A stretch of 22,150 nt of DNA from an uncultured Anaerolineaceae bacterium (lineage in GTDB: Bacteria; Chloroflexota; Anaerolineae; Promineifilales; Promineifilaceae). The DNA lies in contig CALBTC010000365.1 of the NCBI GenBank assembly GCA_937967805.1, positions 1 to 22,150 on the forward strand. The letters are read 5' to 3'. The translations under genes and the position numbers were made by a program. The notes under the pieces were generated by a model. It was not told where the DNA came from. It saw only the letters and a list, made by a program, of their open reading frames with translations, and searched no databases. Below are positions 7,603-14,887 of the stretch, in pieces (position 1 is the stretch's first letter; each line of letters opens with the position of its first letter).

Positions 7603-7872
7603 GTTAGTAACCCCATTTGGATTGTCTTCTAAATGCCTGTCGATTGAGGTACATTATAGCAGAAATGGTCTAGTCAGAAGATAGGGCTATAAAGTGGCGG
7701 TGATCTGGCCAATCTTCCTCGCGAGGGTCAATTGTTTTGGCCTGGAGGATGGGTGCTGGAGGGGTACGGCCGTTTTGCCGAATATTTTTGGCAGGATTTG
7801 GTGACAATCATCACCTGTCAGAGATGCGCTTGGCAACTGGTTGCCGGGTTCTAAATTAGATATTGTTCCGGT
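7603..7872. other. Divergent intergenic region, including kinase upstream signals
   Basis: 270 bp between the minus-strand DUF433 operon and the plus-strand kinase gene. Besides repeat D it holds two short inverted repeats. TGACA (7802-7806) pairs with TGTCA (7816-7820), and GGCAAC (7832-7837) pairs with GTTGCC (7840-7845), which ends 27 bp before the kinase ATG. Either could be an operator or part of the 5' leader. No Shine-Dalgarno sequence stands out before ATG 7873. Confidence 0.4.
7706..7780 (+). repeat. Intergenic repeat block D
   Basis: A single diverged unit: GGCCAATCTTCC at 7708, then GGGTCAATTGTTTTGGCCTGG, shortened here to its parts GGGTCAATTG and TTTTGGCCTGG, then GGGTACGGCCGTTTT ending at about 7775. 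It lies between the divergent DUF433 operon and the histidine kinase gene, and closes the run of cassettes. Confidence 0.75.
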
Positions 7873-9966
7873 ATGCAGGCGTTAACAACCTTTTTCGAGA
7901 ATAATCTCACCATCATCTACTTCTTTTATGGCCTGGCCTTCTTTTGCATGGGGCTGCTGGTTTGGGTTGAGTCGCGGCAGGCTTCCACTTTTCGTCTGGC
8001 GCAGGCGATGGGACCGCTGGCCGGGTTTGGCCTGCTGCACGGGCTGCACGAATGGTTCGAGATGTTCCAAAGGCTGGGGGCAGCCGGCGCAGCCAACATT
8101 CCCGCCTGGCTGCTGCTAGAAGAGGTGCGCATTGCTCATCTGGCACTCTCGTTTTCGCTTCTGATTGTTTTTGGCATTCGCCTCATTTACCTGTCCCGCG
8201 GCGAGCAGGCGCAGTCTGAAAAGCTACACGCCTTTCTTATTGCCGGATCGCTTCTTGGCATCTGGTTGGTCAGTTTGCTGCTTACCTACTTAACATACCA
8301 GCCGCCGGCCGAAGAGTTTATATCGGCTGTTGACGCGCTTTCCCGGTACATTTTGGGCATACCAGGGGCAGCGCTGGCGGCCTGGGCTATCGTACTGGAG
8401 CAGCGCACATTCCAGCGGCTGGACATGCCGGACACAGGGCGCGATTTGCTGCGGGCGGCACTGGCGCTGTTGATCTACGGCGTGTTTGGCCAAATTTTCC
8501 CCCGCGCCAGCTTTTTGTTTCCGGCAAATGTTATTAACGCCACGCTGTTTGCCCAACTGTTTGGCATCCCCGTTCAGCTTTTTCGCGGTGCAATGGCCGC
8601 TCTGGTTGCCATCTTTATTGTGCGGGCGCTGCGCGCGTTTGAGATTGAACGGCAGTTGAATCTGGCGCGGGCCAATGAGGCCAAAATAGCGGCCCAGGAG
8701 GAGGCGTTGTTCATTCAAGCACAAAGCCGTCGCGAAACGGAAAAATTGAACCAGGAGCTGCAAACGGCCGTCCACGATCTTTCCCTCCTTTTTGATCTTT
8801 CGCGCAGCCTGTCGGTAACCCTGGACCGTGACGAACTGCTCAATCAGGCAGTCCAGCAAATCTGCGACAGCCTGTCCTACGTGCAAACCAGCCTGGTTGT
8901 TTTACGAGCGCATCCGGAAAAGCCATTGCGCTGCCTGACCTATGCCGGGTACGATCGGCTGCCCCAACGCGGTACACCAGCCTGTAATGAAGGTCATGTA
9001 CTCACGACCTATATGCTCAATAATGGACACCCTGCCATTTTGCACGATGGTCTTGTAGAAACTTTGCCGGAGACATTGCTGGGCACCGCGGGTGACGAGC
9101 AGACATTATTTATTGGAAATCAATTGCTGGGCTTTCCGTTGGGGGACGTTGAGTCAGTGGCCGGCGGACTCATTTTAGGCTTGGAGCCAGAAATTAAGCT
9201 CAGTAGACGCGATTTGTCGCTGTTGGAGACGATTGCCAGCCAGCTCACTATCGCCATTGAAAACGCCACCCGCTACGGTGAATCGCAGGCGCGAGAGACG
9301 CTGCGCGGCGAACTGCTGCATCAAATTGTCTCGGCCCAGGAGCGCGAGCGACAGCGCATTGCCCGCGAGCTGCACGACGGCACCGGCCAGACGTTGACGG
9401 CGCTGGGCCTCGGCTTTGCCGCTGCCAGCGAGAATGTGCAGCACGATCCCGCTCTGGCGTCTTCGCAGCTGGCAGAGCTAAAAGTGATGAGCACCCAGGC
9501 GCTGCAAGCGCTCCGTGATCTGATTCGGGATTTACGGCCGTCTCTCCTCGACGATCTGGGGTTGGTTCCCGCATTGCAAAGCCAGGTACGATCGTTTGCC
9601 GAACGGGCTGGCGTGCAGGCAGATTTTGTGCTCAACGGCCGTCGCCAGCGTGTGCAGCCGGAAATCGAGACGATTGTTTTTCGCATTGCCCAGGAGTCGC
9701 TCACCAACGTAGCTAAACACGCCCAGGCCGGCCAGGTAACTGTCGAGATCAGCTTTACAGATAATTTGCTTTGCCTGGAAGTGCGTGATGACGGCCGTGG
9801 GTTTGAACCGCCAATTGTGTTTGAATCCGTTGGCAGTGGGCAGCAGGCCTGGGGGCTGCTGGGGATGCAGGAGCGGGTGGCACTGGTTGGTGGTACCTGT
9901 ATGATTCACTCAGAGCCGGGGCAGGGAACGGCCGTTCAGGTCTCCATCCCCATTACGGCCGTTTAA
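7873..9966 (+). CDS. Membrane sensor histidine kinase, NarL/DesK-type (HisKA_3)
   Basis: 697 residues. Residues 13-255 form an N-terminal integral membrane sensor with about seven hydrophobic helices and the motif GLLHGLHEWFEMF near 54-66. A helical linker (260-305) leads to a GAF-like domain (about 306-466). The dimerisation/phosphoacceptor domain is HisKA_3, with QRIARELHDGTGQ placing the phospho-histidine at His501. The HATPase domain has the N box ESLTNVAKHA (Asn612), DDGRGF (639-644) and GLLGMQERVALVGG. The signal is unknown; the membrane sensor rather than the GAF may bind it, and its His residues (His56, His59) are worth noting. It is followed 89 bp later by its response regulator. Five ACGGCCGT sites fall near or in the C-terminal third. 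Confidence 0.93.
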   Translation: MQALTTFFENNLTIIYFFYGLAFFCMGLLVWVESRQASTFRLAQAMGPLAGFGLLHGLHEWFEMFQRLGAAGAANIPAWLLLEEVRIAHLALSFSLLIVFGIRLIYLSRGEQAQSEKLHAFLIAGSLLGIWLVSLLLTYLTYQPPAEEFISAVDALSRYILGIPGAALAAWAIVLEQRTFQRLDMPDTGRDLLRAALALLIYGVFGQIFPRASFLFPANVINATLFAQLFGIPVQLFRGAMAALVAIFIVRALRAFEIERQLNLARANEAKIAAQEEALFIQAQSRRETEKLNQELQTAVHDLSLLFDLSRSLSVTLDRDELLNQAVQQICDSLSYVQTSLVVLRAHPEKPLRCLTYAGYDRLPQRGTPACNEGHVLTTYMLNNGHPAILHDGLVETLPETLLGTAGDEQTLFIGNQLLGFPLGDVESVAGGLILGLEPEIKLSRRDLSLLETIASQLTIAIENATRYGESQARETLRGELLHQIVSAQERERQRIARELHDGTGQTLTALGLGFAAASENVQHDPALASSQLAELKVMSTQALQALRDLIRDLRPSLLDDLGLVPALQSQVRSFAERAGVQADFVLNGRRQRVQPEIETIVFRIAQESLTNVAKHAQAGQVTVEISFTDNLLCLEVRDDGRGFEPPIVFESVGSGQQAWGLLGMQERVALVGGTCMIHSEPGQGTAVQVSIPITAV

Positions 9967-9974
9967 TTTTTTTT

Positions 9975-10036
9975 ATCCGCAGATTTCGCAGATTAAAAAG
10001 CAATAAAATCTGCAAAAATCTGTGTAATCTGCGGAT
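9975..10036. repeat. ATCCGCAGATT inverted repeat between kinase and regulator
   Basis: ATCCGCAGATT (9975-9985) pairs perfectly with AATCTGCGGAT (10026-10036). Between them CGCAGATT and AAATCTGC repeat the word in both directions. This belongs to a family of GCAGATT-type intergenic repeats I know from many environmental bacterial genomes. It could attenuate read-through to the regulator; it lacks a clear run of T after the stem. Confidence 0.75.
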
Positions 10037-10055
10037 GATTTATCGGGAGGCAAGG

Positions 10056-10715
10056 ATGCCTAAAATCAAGCTGGTGTTAGCCGATGATCATGCCGTCGTT
10101 CGGTCCGGGCTGCGGATGCTGCTGCAAGCCCAGCCGGATATGGAAATTGTGGGTGAGGCAGAATCCGGCACACAGGCATTGGCCCAGGTGCGCAACCTCC
10201 GGCCAGACGTCATCCTCATGGATATTCAGATGCCGGGAATGAACGGCATTGAAGCTACCCGGCAGATTAAAGAGGCGTATGCGGATACGGCCGTGCTCGC
10301 CCTCACCATGCATGAAGATGACCAATACTTTTTTGAGATGCTTCAGGCAGGCGCCTCCGGCTACCTGCCCAAGCGGGCCGCGCCCGATGAACTGGTGCGC
10401 GCCATTCGCACCGTGAGCAGGGGTGAGGTGTTTCTCTACCCCTCGTTGGCTACCCGGTTGGTGCAAAGTTATGTCGGTGGCGATGCCGGGGAAGATTCGG
10501 TGGCCCTGGTGAGCGATCTGACGCCGAGGGAAAGAGAGGTGCTGGTGCTCATCGCCGAAGGGTTGACCAACCCCGAAATTGCCGAAGAGCTGGTGATCAG
10601 CGTCAAAACGGTGGATCGCCACCGCGAAAATATTATGCGCAAGCTGAACCTGCACAGCCGGATCGATTTGGTGAAGTATGCCCTGCGACAAGGGTTGATT
10701 GGGTTGGAGGAGTAG
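10056..10715 (+). CDS. NarL/FixJ-family response regulator
   Basis: 219 residues from ATG 10056; GGGAGG lies 6 nt upstream, which favours this over ATG 10035. The receiver domain has Asp10-Asp11, the phospho-acceptor Asp56 in DVILMDIQMPG, and Lys106 in GYLPKRA. A LuxR-type HTH follows at about 150-212, with LTPREREVLVLIAEGLTNPE and the recognition helix VKTVDRHRENIMRKL. It is the obvious partner of the upstream kinase. Its targets are not shown by the sequence; the convergent redox operon is a candidate by proximity only. Confidence 0.94.
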   Translation: MPKIKLVLADDHAVVRSGLRMLLQAQPDMEIVGEAESGTQALAQVRNLRPDVILMDIQMPGMNGIEATRQIKEAYADTAVLALTMHEDDQYFFEMLQAGASGYLPKRAAPDELVRAIRTVSRGEVFLYPSLATRLVQSYVGGDAGEDSVALVSDLTPREREVLVLIAEGLTNPEIAEELVISVKTVDRHRENIMRKLNLHSRIDLVKYALRQGLIGLEE

Positions 10716-10730
10716 GGAAGGGGAGTGAAA

Positions 10731-10776
10731 AGTGAAAAGTGAGAAGTAACCCTCTTTTCACTTCTCACTTTTTACT
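10731..10776. terminator. Bidirectional hairpin between convergent genes
   Basis: AGTGAAAAGTGAGAAGT (10731-10747) pairs with ACTTCTCACTTTTTACT (10760-10776) with one mismatch and a 12-nt loop. It lies exactly between the plus-strand regulator and the minus-strand two-CW gene, so it can serve both as a terminator. The GTGAAAA words make it look like a low-complexity intergenic repeat family. Confidence 0.65.
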
Positions 10777-10780
10777 ATGC

Positions 10781-11131
10781 TCAAGCCAAGGAGGGATTTG
10801 CTTCATAAAGTGGGCAGGTTAGACATTTTTCCGGGAGCGCGCCTTCGGCCTGGGTTTTGGCCAGCCAGCAGGGAATCATTTGCTGTTTAAAGCCTGGGCA
10901 ATCTTTGCGCAGTTCAGGCTTACATTTCATGATGGACCAGCAGCGGTTGCCGTTTTGGGCAATGATGTTTTTGGCTACGGCCGTTCCCCCACCACTTTCC
11001 TCTGCTTCCGCCTCCCATCGATCAACCATCCAGTTCATGGCGTAACCGATGCCCAGCATGAGGGCCAGCGGCAGCAGGCAGCGTAGGGCAAATAAGAGCG
11101 CCATCGTGAGCGTTGCTTGTGATGCGTTCAT
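10781..11131 (-). CDS. Small membrane protein with two-CW-like Cys domain
   Basis: 116 residues from ATG 11131 (AAGG about 9 nt upstream; an in-frame TTG at 11140 is less likely). Residues 8-32 form one transmembrane helix. The C-terminal domain holds CWSIMKC, then CPGF, PCW, and CLTCPLY: six Cys with two Cys-Trp pairs, which fits the two-CW domain, a probable metal- or cluster-binding fold found next to redox genes. It follows the NrfD gene on the same strand after a 121-bp gap that contains an inverted repeat, so it may be a separate transcript. Its role is unknown; a haem- or cluster-related accessory role to the upstream complex is a guess. Confidence 0.75.
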   Translation of the reverse strand: MNASQATLTMALLFALRCLLPLALMLGIGYAMNWMVDRWEAEAEESGGGTAVAKNIIAQNGNRCWSIMKCKPELRKDCPGFKQQMIPCWLAKTQAEGALPEKCLTCPLYEANPSLA

Positions 11132-11152
11132 GATAATCAACCTTCAGGTTTC

Positions 11153-11245
11153 AGGAGGAGTGAGCATCCTCAGATGCCAACGGCTAAAAATAGGACGCAT
11201 ACTTCGGCTTTGCTCAGTACAAGCCTGAGGATGCTTGCTCCTCCT
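11153..11245. repeat. 21-bp inverted repeat between nrfD and the two-CW gene
   Basis: Left arm 11153-11173 (AGGAGGAG then TGAGCATCCTCAG) and right arm 11225-11245 (CTGAGGATGCTTGCTC then CTCCT) match at 19 of 21 positions. The central 51 nt are non-coding. The arm sequence is shared with the repeat at 14950-15041, so this is a dispersed family in this genome. Confidence 0.75.
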
Positions 11246-11252
11246 AATTGTT

Positions 11253-12518
11253 TTAGTGAGAAACGGCCGTCACCGGCTCGCTTGTCACAGGGTCCGCCAC
11301 GTCATCTGGGATCGTGCTGTGGTCGACAATGCCCAGGTAGCGCACGCCCAGCGTAAAGGCCAGCAGTCCGTAAGCAATCACGCCCAGGCCTACCAGCACT
11401 TCAATCAGTGCCGGACGGTAAGCCGTGTAAAGCGGTTCAATTTGCGTGGGCAGGTAGCTAAAGGCAACCATCTGCCCCACGATATTGGTATCCCAACGGT
11501 AAGCCACCAACCCACCGACGGCTAAGACCAAAGCCAGCAGGTGCAGCCGCGAGTGGCGTCGCAGCCGCCCGCTCACCAAAATCACGCCCGGAATCAGGAT
11601 TCCCAGCAGCAGTTCGCCAATCCAGAAGTTAAAGGCGAGCGACCCGCTGGTGAGAATGTGCAGTCCTTCCGTGCGGCCAGGTTCCAGCGTGTATTCCATC
11701 CCCAGCGTGTCCCAGAAGCGCAGATACAGGTAGCCCAACAGCATCCAGCCAATCACCTGAGACACTTTGTCCAGGATGTCGTCGCGCACGTTGGCCCGCT
11801 CGGAGAAGAGCGCCGCCAGCTTGGAGGACAGGACTGTCAGCGCCAGGCCGCCAATCACGGCCGAAACAATAAACAACACGGCCAGGCTGGGCTTATACCA
11901 GATGGGCCGCGCCTTGAGCACGCCGTAAGTGGCACCCAGCGACGATTGGTGCAGCAGTGAGAAGGTAAGCCCGGCCACGGCCAGCGCCGGCGCAAATTTA
12001 TGGATGTGATGCAGCCGGTCTGCTATTTTGGGCCAGCGTGACTTAAACCAGCTCGCTTCGCCAAAAATAGGGGCCACTTCCAGCATCAGCACCGTGAAGT
12101 AGAGGATGACGCACATCGTGACTTCCCACAGCGGCGAGTGAATGTTCCAAAAAGCGACGGCGTGCCAGAAGCGATCAGGTCGGCCGATGTCCATGAACAG
12201 ACAGAGCATGGCCATGCTGTAGCCGAGCAGACCGACGAAGACGGCCGTTCGCGCAATCGGTTGCAGCTGTTTCCACCCCAGCAGGTAAACGGCCGCGGAC
12301 AGGGTGAACGCCCCCGCACTCAGGGCAATGGCAGACAGGTCAATGCCAATCCACAGGCCCCAGGGCACCAAATCGGTAAGATTGGTCACAACCAATCCTT
12401 GAATGAGAACGATGATGCCGGCGGCTGCTCCGGCGGCCATCAGCAAGAGCAGCAGGCCGACCCACAGCGGGAATGCGGCAGGGTGCAGCTTGATTTTTTG
12501 GGTCATGGTCATGTTCAT
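11253..12518 (-). CDS. NrfD/PsrC-family quinone-reactive membrane subunit
   Basis: 421 residues with about ten transmembrane helices, the layout of NrfD/HybB/PsrC-type membrane anchors. Helix 1 begins at about residue 16 (PLWVGLLLLLMAAG) and the last helix ends near residue 400. Such subunits oxidise or reduce quinol in the membrane and hand electrons to an attached ferredoxin-like subunit. The start at ATG 12518 overlaps the stop codon of the ferredoxin gene by 4 bp; further in-frame ATGs at 12512 and 12506 are possible. It is the third gene of the operon octaheme cytochrome - ferredoxin - NrfD. I call it by family; no gene symbol is safe. Confidence 0.9.
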   Translation of the reverse strand: MNMTMTQKIKLHPAAFPLWVGLLLLLMAAGAAAGIIVLIQGLVVTNLTDLVPWGLWIGIDLSAIALSAGAFTLSAAVYLLGWKQLQPIARTAVFVGLLGYSMAMLCLFMDIGRPDRFWHAVAFWNIHSPLWEVTMCVILYFTVLMLEVAPIFGEASWFKSRWPKIADRLHHIHKFAPALAVAGLTFSLLHQSSLGATYGVLKARPIWYKPSLAVLFIVSAVIGGLALTVLSSKLAALFSERANVRDDILDKVSQVIGWMLLGYLYLRFWDTLGMEYTLEPGRTEGLHILTSGSLAFNFWIGELLLGILIPGVILVSGRLRRHSRLHLLALVLAVGGLVAYRWDTNIVGQMVAFSYLPTQIEPLYTAYRPALIEVLVGLGVIAYGLLAFTLGVRYLGIVDHSTIPDDVADPVTSEPVTAVSH

Positions 12519-13291
12519 GATAATTCTTCCTTCTCTTCACGGCGGGCGGGTAGATAGTAAACACGCGGATTTGTGCCTAAATCCCTGCGCAGCTGCGTAG
12601 ACGGATATTTAGCCAACGCTTTGCTCACCGGAGATTCCGGATCGTTTAAATCGCCAAAGATGCGGGCGCCGACGGGACAGGCGGCCACACAGGCGGGCGT
12701 TGCCTGCCGGTCAATGCCGGGCGTCAGCCCTTCAGCCAGTCCACGATCGATGCGGTGGAAGCAGAAGGTGCATTTTTCGGCCACGCCGCGCGGACGGCGT
12801 TCCACTTCCGGCTCGCCCCATTCTGGCACGGCAGAATTTTCACCTGTATGTGTTTCCCAATTAAAGGTTCTGGCGCCGTAGGGGCAGGCCAACTGGCAGT
12901 AGCGGCAGCCGATGCACTTTTCGTAATCCATCATCACAATGCCGTCCGGCCGGTGGTAGGTGGCGCTGACCGGGCAGATGTCGACACAGGGGGCATTTTC
13001 GCAGTGCATACAGGGCACCGGCGCGTACACCGGTTCGCCGCTGAGCGGCTCCAGCTCGATCATCCGGTTCCACGGTGCCTCTTCGCGGGTGTCGTTGTGC
13101 GCCTGGCAGGCCAGGCTGCATTCGCCGCAGCCGACGCATTTGGCCTGGTCGATGACCATCGCCCAGCGGTGCAGGCTGGATTCAACCGGTGCCGCAGATG
13201 GGTTCCGTTTGGCGGCGATGGTGATGGTGGTAACGGCCGTTCCCACCGCAGCCAATTTGATAAAATCGCGACGTCCTACTTTATTGTTCAT
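12515..13291 (-). CDS. Tat-exported four-cluster [4Fe-4S] ferredoxin subunit (HybA/NrfC-like)
   Basis: 258 residues from ATG 13291, chosen because GGAGG lies 5 nt upstream; ATG 13303 is in frame but includes that site. Residues 6-28 are a twin-arginine signal (GRRDFIK then a hydrophobic stretch). Sixteen Cys form four clusters: CVGCGECSLAC (52-62), CMHCENAPCVDIC (94-106), CIGCRYCQLAC (126-136), and CTFC (174-177) with CVAAC (201-205). By family it carries electrons on the outer face of the membrane between the NrfD subunit and the cytochrome. The start overlaps the cytochrome stop codon and its own stop overlaps NrfD, so all three genes are coupled. Confidence 0.93.
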   Translation of the reverse strand: MNNKVGRRDFIKLAAVGTAVTTITIAAKRNPSAAPVESSLHRWAMVIDQAKCVGCGECSLACQAHNDTREEAPWNRMIELEPLSGEPVYAPVPCMHCENAPCVDICPVSATYHRPDGIVMMDYEKCIGCRYCQLACPYGARTFNWETHTGENSAVPEWGEPEVERRPRGVAEKCTFCFHRIDRGLAEGLTPGIDRQATPACVAACPVGARIFGDLNDPESPVSKALAKYPSTQLRRDLGTNPRVYYLPARREEKEELS

Positions 13292-14303
13292 GGCTGCCTC
13301 CATCTTTCTGGTTGCGCAATCTTTCCTGCCATTTTTCCAACCAGGGCGAGCCTACCAGACCAAACGCCATACCAATTAGCGAGGCCAGAATGACGAAGTT
13401 ATAAGAGCTGCTGGCAGAGGGCTCCGGCATGACAGCGCCGCTTGTTGCCCTGCTGCCCGTCAAAAATCCTGCTTCCATCACCACTTCATCTTCCTCAAAA
13501 AGGCATGGGCTTTCGGCCGATACGTTTGCCCCGGCAGCGGCCGTTCCAATGTTGCCGGCGGCTAAAAAGCCAACCTGGGTTTCAACTTCATGTGCCGGCG
13601 ACATGGCCGAAGCATTGGGCTCGTGCATTTCCTGGCTGTGGCAGGCGGTGCAGGTATCTGAGCCAACCGAGAAGGTATGGGAAATCTGGCTGTGCCCGTT
13701 GCCTAATGGATTGCTTTTGGTTTCCAGGTGGCAGTCGGTACACAGCAACCCTCCGTCGGCGTGGGCGGTGTAGTTAAAGAAATGGGACTCTTCTTTGTGG
13801 CAGGTGCGGCAGGTATCTTGCATACTGCCCAACTTCAGCTCATTGGTGTGCGGATTGTGGCAGCGGGCGCATGACAATTCCTCTTGCCCGTGTTCACTGG
13901 TTTCCCATTCGGCAAAGGTGTCTACGTGGCATGAACCACACAGCCGGGAAGAGATGTCGGTTTGCATAATTTTTTGCGGATGTTCCGCCGGGTCGGATGG
14001 ATGACATGTGGCGCAGGCTACGCCTTCTGTTTCGTAGGTGCCGGTTGCCGGATCAAAGCCGGTGGTGTGGCAGCTAAGGCATTCTGGCGGATTGCCCTGC
14101 TCGGTCCAGGCGGTTAGAAACGTCTCGACCACGCTGGCGTGGCCGTGGGCGCTGTTTTCCCATTGGGTGGTCACCGTCTCGTGGCACTCGCCGCAGTCGT
14201 CGGAGCCGTAGGCTTCCGGCGTTGTTTGCGCCTGCGTCACAGTAAAGGTGATAAATCCCAGCAGCAGCGCGAATGTCACCCCTATCATGATTCTTTTGAA
14301 CAT
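13281..14303 (-). CDS. Octaheme cytochrome c with C-terminal membrane anchor
   Basis: 340 residues from ATG 14303, with AAGGAG 6 nt upstream; the longer frame to 14366 only reads through a repeat. Residues 1-26 are a Sec signal peptide. Eight CxxCH haem sites start at residues 37, 75, 97, 122, 145, 165, 188 and 218. Further His residues (such as His53, His138, His152, His181, His209) can be distal ligands. After residue 240 the protein has a low-complexity linker and then one transmembrane helix at about 301-320 with a charged cytoplasmic tail. It is first in the operon with the ferredoxin and NrfD subunits, so it likely takes electrons from, or gives them to, the quinone pool outside the membrane. 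The final donor or acceptor is not encoded nearby. Confidence 0.92.
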   Translation of the reverse strand: MFKRIMIGVTFALLLGFITFTVTQAQTTPEAYGSDDCGECHETVTTQWENSAHGHASVVETFLTAWTEQGNPPECLSCHTTGFDPATGTYETEGVACATCHPSDPAEHPQKIMQTDISSRLCGSCHVDTFAEWETSEHGQEELSCARCHNPHTNELKLGSMQDTCRTCHKEESHFFNYTAHADGGLLCTDCHLETKSNPLGNGHSQISHTFSVGSDTCTACHSQEMHEPNASAMSPAHEVETQVGFLAAGNIGTAAAGANVSAESPCLFEEDEVVMEAGFLTGSRATSGAVMPEPSASSSYNFVILASLIGMAFGLVGSPWLEKWQERLRNQKDGGSHEQ

Positions 14304-14325
14304 AGGATGCTCCTTGAAAAACGGA

Positions 14326-14360
14326 TTCTTAACGCAGAGACGCAGAGGCGCAGAGGGAAA
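14326..14360. repeat. AACGCAGAG-type tandem repeat upstream of the cytochrome gene
   Basis: The run AACGCAGAGACGCAGAG continues as GCGCAGAGGG, i.e. three copies of a (A/G)CGCAGAG word. It is a member of the GCAGAG/GCAAAG intergenic repeat family common in environmental genomes; a related one sits at 19476-19547. It lies just upstream of the Shine-Dalgarno sequence and may be in the 5' leader. Confidence 0.65.
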
Positions 14361-14452
14361 AGGCATCTGGTCAGTGCGGTCTGATTCATCATGGTTCCAG
14401 TGTAGATGAGGGGAGTGTGGACGTAAATCAGGTGTGAGACGGATTTTTGTAT

Positions 14453-14590
14453 GGGGAATTTACCCCATGCCAAAATGGGGTGTTTTGGGTGAGAATTGCT
14501 GCCGTGAGGGAAATTTCGCGGCAAAAAAAACGGGCAAACCGGCTTTTGCGGGCCGGTTGTGGGGGATTTTACCCAGGGCAAAATGCTGGG
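14453..14590. promoter_or_regulatory. Two copies of a GGGGA-TTTACCC element (possible operator)
   Basis: Copy 1 at 14453-14480 starts GGGGAATTTACCCCATGCC and continues AAAATGGGG. Copy 2 at 14562-14590 starts GGGGATTTTACCCAGGGC and continues AAAATGCTGGG. Copy 1 has dyad symmetry (TGGGG 14452-14456 with CCCCA 14463-14467). The 109-bp spacing and the place upstream of a redox operon fit paired regulator sites. Confidence 0.4.
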
Positions 14591-14640
14591 ATTACCGAAT
14601 AGACGGCCGTCTTCCCAACCTCTATGCTTCATACATAGCG

Positions 14641-14694
14641 ACGTAAACCGAAAAAAGGTTTTCAGAGAACCAATAAGCAATTCGCGGTTTACGT
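14641..14694. repeat. Inverted repeat upstream of the microprotein gene
   Basis: ACGTAAACCG (14641-14650) pairs perfectly with CGGTTTACGT (14685-14694), with 34 nt between. It ends about 40 bp before the microprotein Shine-Dalgarno sequence. It could be an operator or a leader hairpin. Confidence 0.55.
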
Positions 14695-14746
14695 AAAAGC
14701 AATCGGCACAACTGTTGGCAAAAGCAGGTGTGTATGGAGGTTTAAG

Positions 14747-14869
14747 ATGGACGTGTTAACCGGGGTTTTGATTATTCTCTTATTATTTGTAGTCCGCTTC
14801 GCTTTGCCTTTTGGGCTTGTTGTGGTGGTTGGTCGCCTGACTGAACGATTTGCCCGGAACGGTGCGTAA
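14747..14869 (+). CDS. 40-residue single-span membrane microprotein
   Basis: ATG 14747 to TAA 14869, with a full GGAGG at 14736-14740 and 6-nt spacing. The protein starts MDVLTGVLIILLLFVVRF, continues as a hydrophobic stretch to about residue 29, and ends in a charged tail RLTERFARNGA. Hydrophobic N-terminus and positive C-terminus suggest one or one-and-a-half membrane passes with the tail in the cytoplasm. It is followed by a strong hairpin (14888-14938), so it is a complete small transcription unit. It lies divergent from the octaheme operon and could be a small subunit or assembly factor for that complex; there is no direct evidence. Confidence 0.65.
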   Translation: MDVLTGVLIILLLFVVRFALPFGLVVVVGRLTERFARNGA

Positions 14870-14887
14870 ATATTCTTTCAACATGAT

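Larger units (their letters stand above)
14304..14746. other. Divergent non-coding region upstream of the cytochrome operon
   Basis: 443 bp between the minus-strand cytochrome gene and a plus-strand microprotein gene. It contains a tandem GCAGAG repeat, a pair of related direct repeats (14453-14480 and 14562-14590), a GC hairpin (AACCGGC 14537-14543 with GCCGGTT 14552-14558), one ACGGCCGT near 14603 and an inverted repeat at 14641-14694. I see no credible gene. The pattern suits a regulated promoter region. Confidence 0.5.

Noticed and set aside
4601..7780. Repeat blocks A-D as a CRISPR array
   Set aside because: Units vary in length and sequence, occur one or two at a time, have no unique constant-length spacers, and no cas gene is near.
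7802..7845. Phage-type attachment site before the kinase gene
   Set aside because: The two short inverted repeats there have no direct-repeat partner at the other side of the island near 1431-1563.
8290..8886. 198-codon minus-strand frame inside the histidine kinase gene
   Set aside because: It is antisense to a clear kinase, has a composition typical of antisense frames, and no recognisable domain.
14434..14646. 70-codon plus-strand frame upstream of the microprotein
   Set aside because: It starts with GTG without a Shine-Dalgarno sequence, runs through the paired regulatory elements and hairpin, and its composition is not protein-like.
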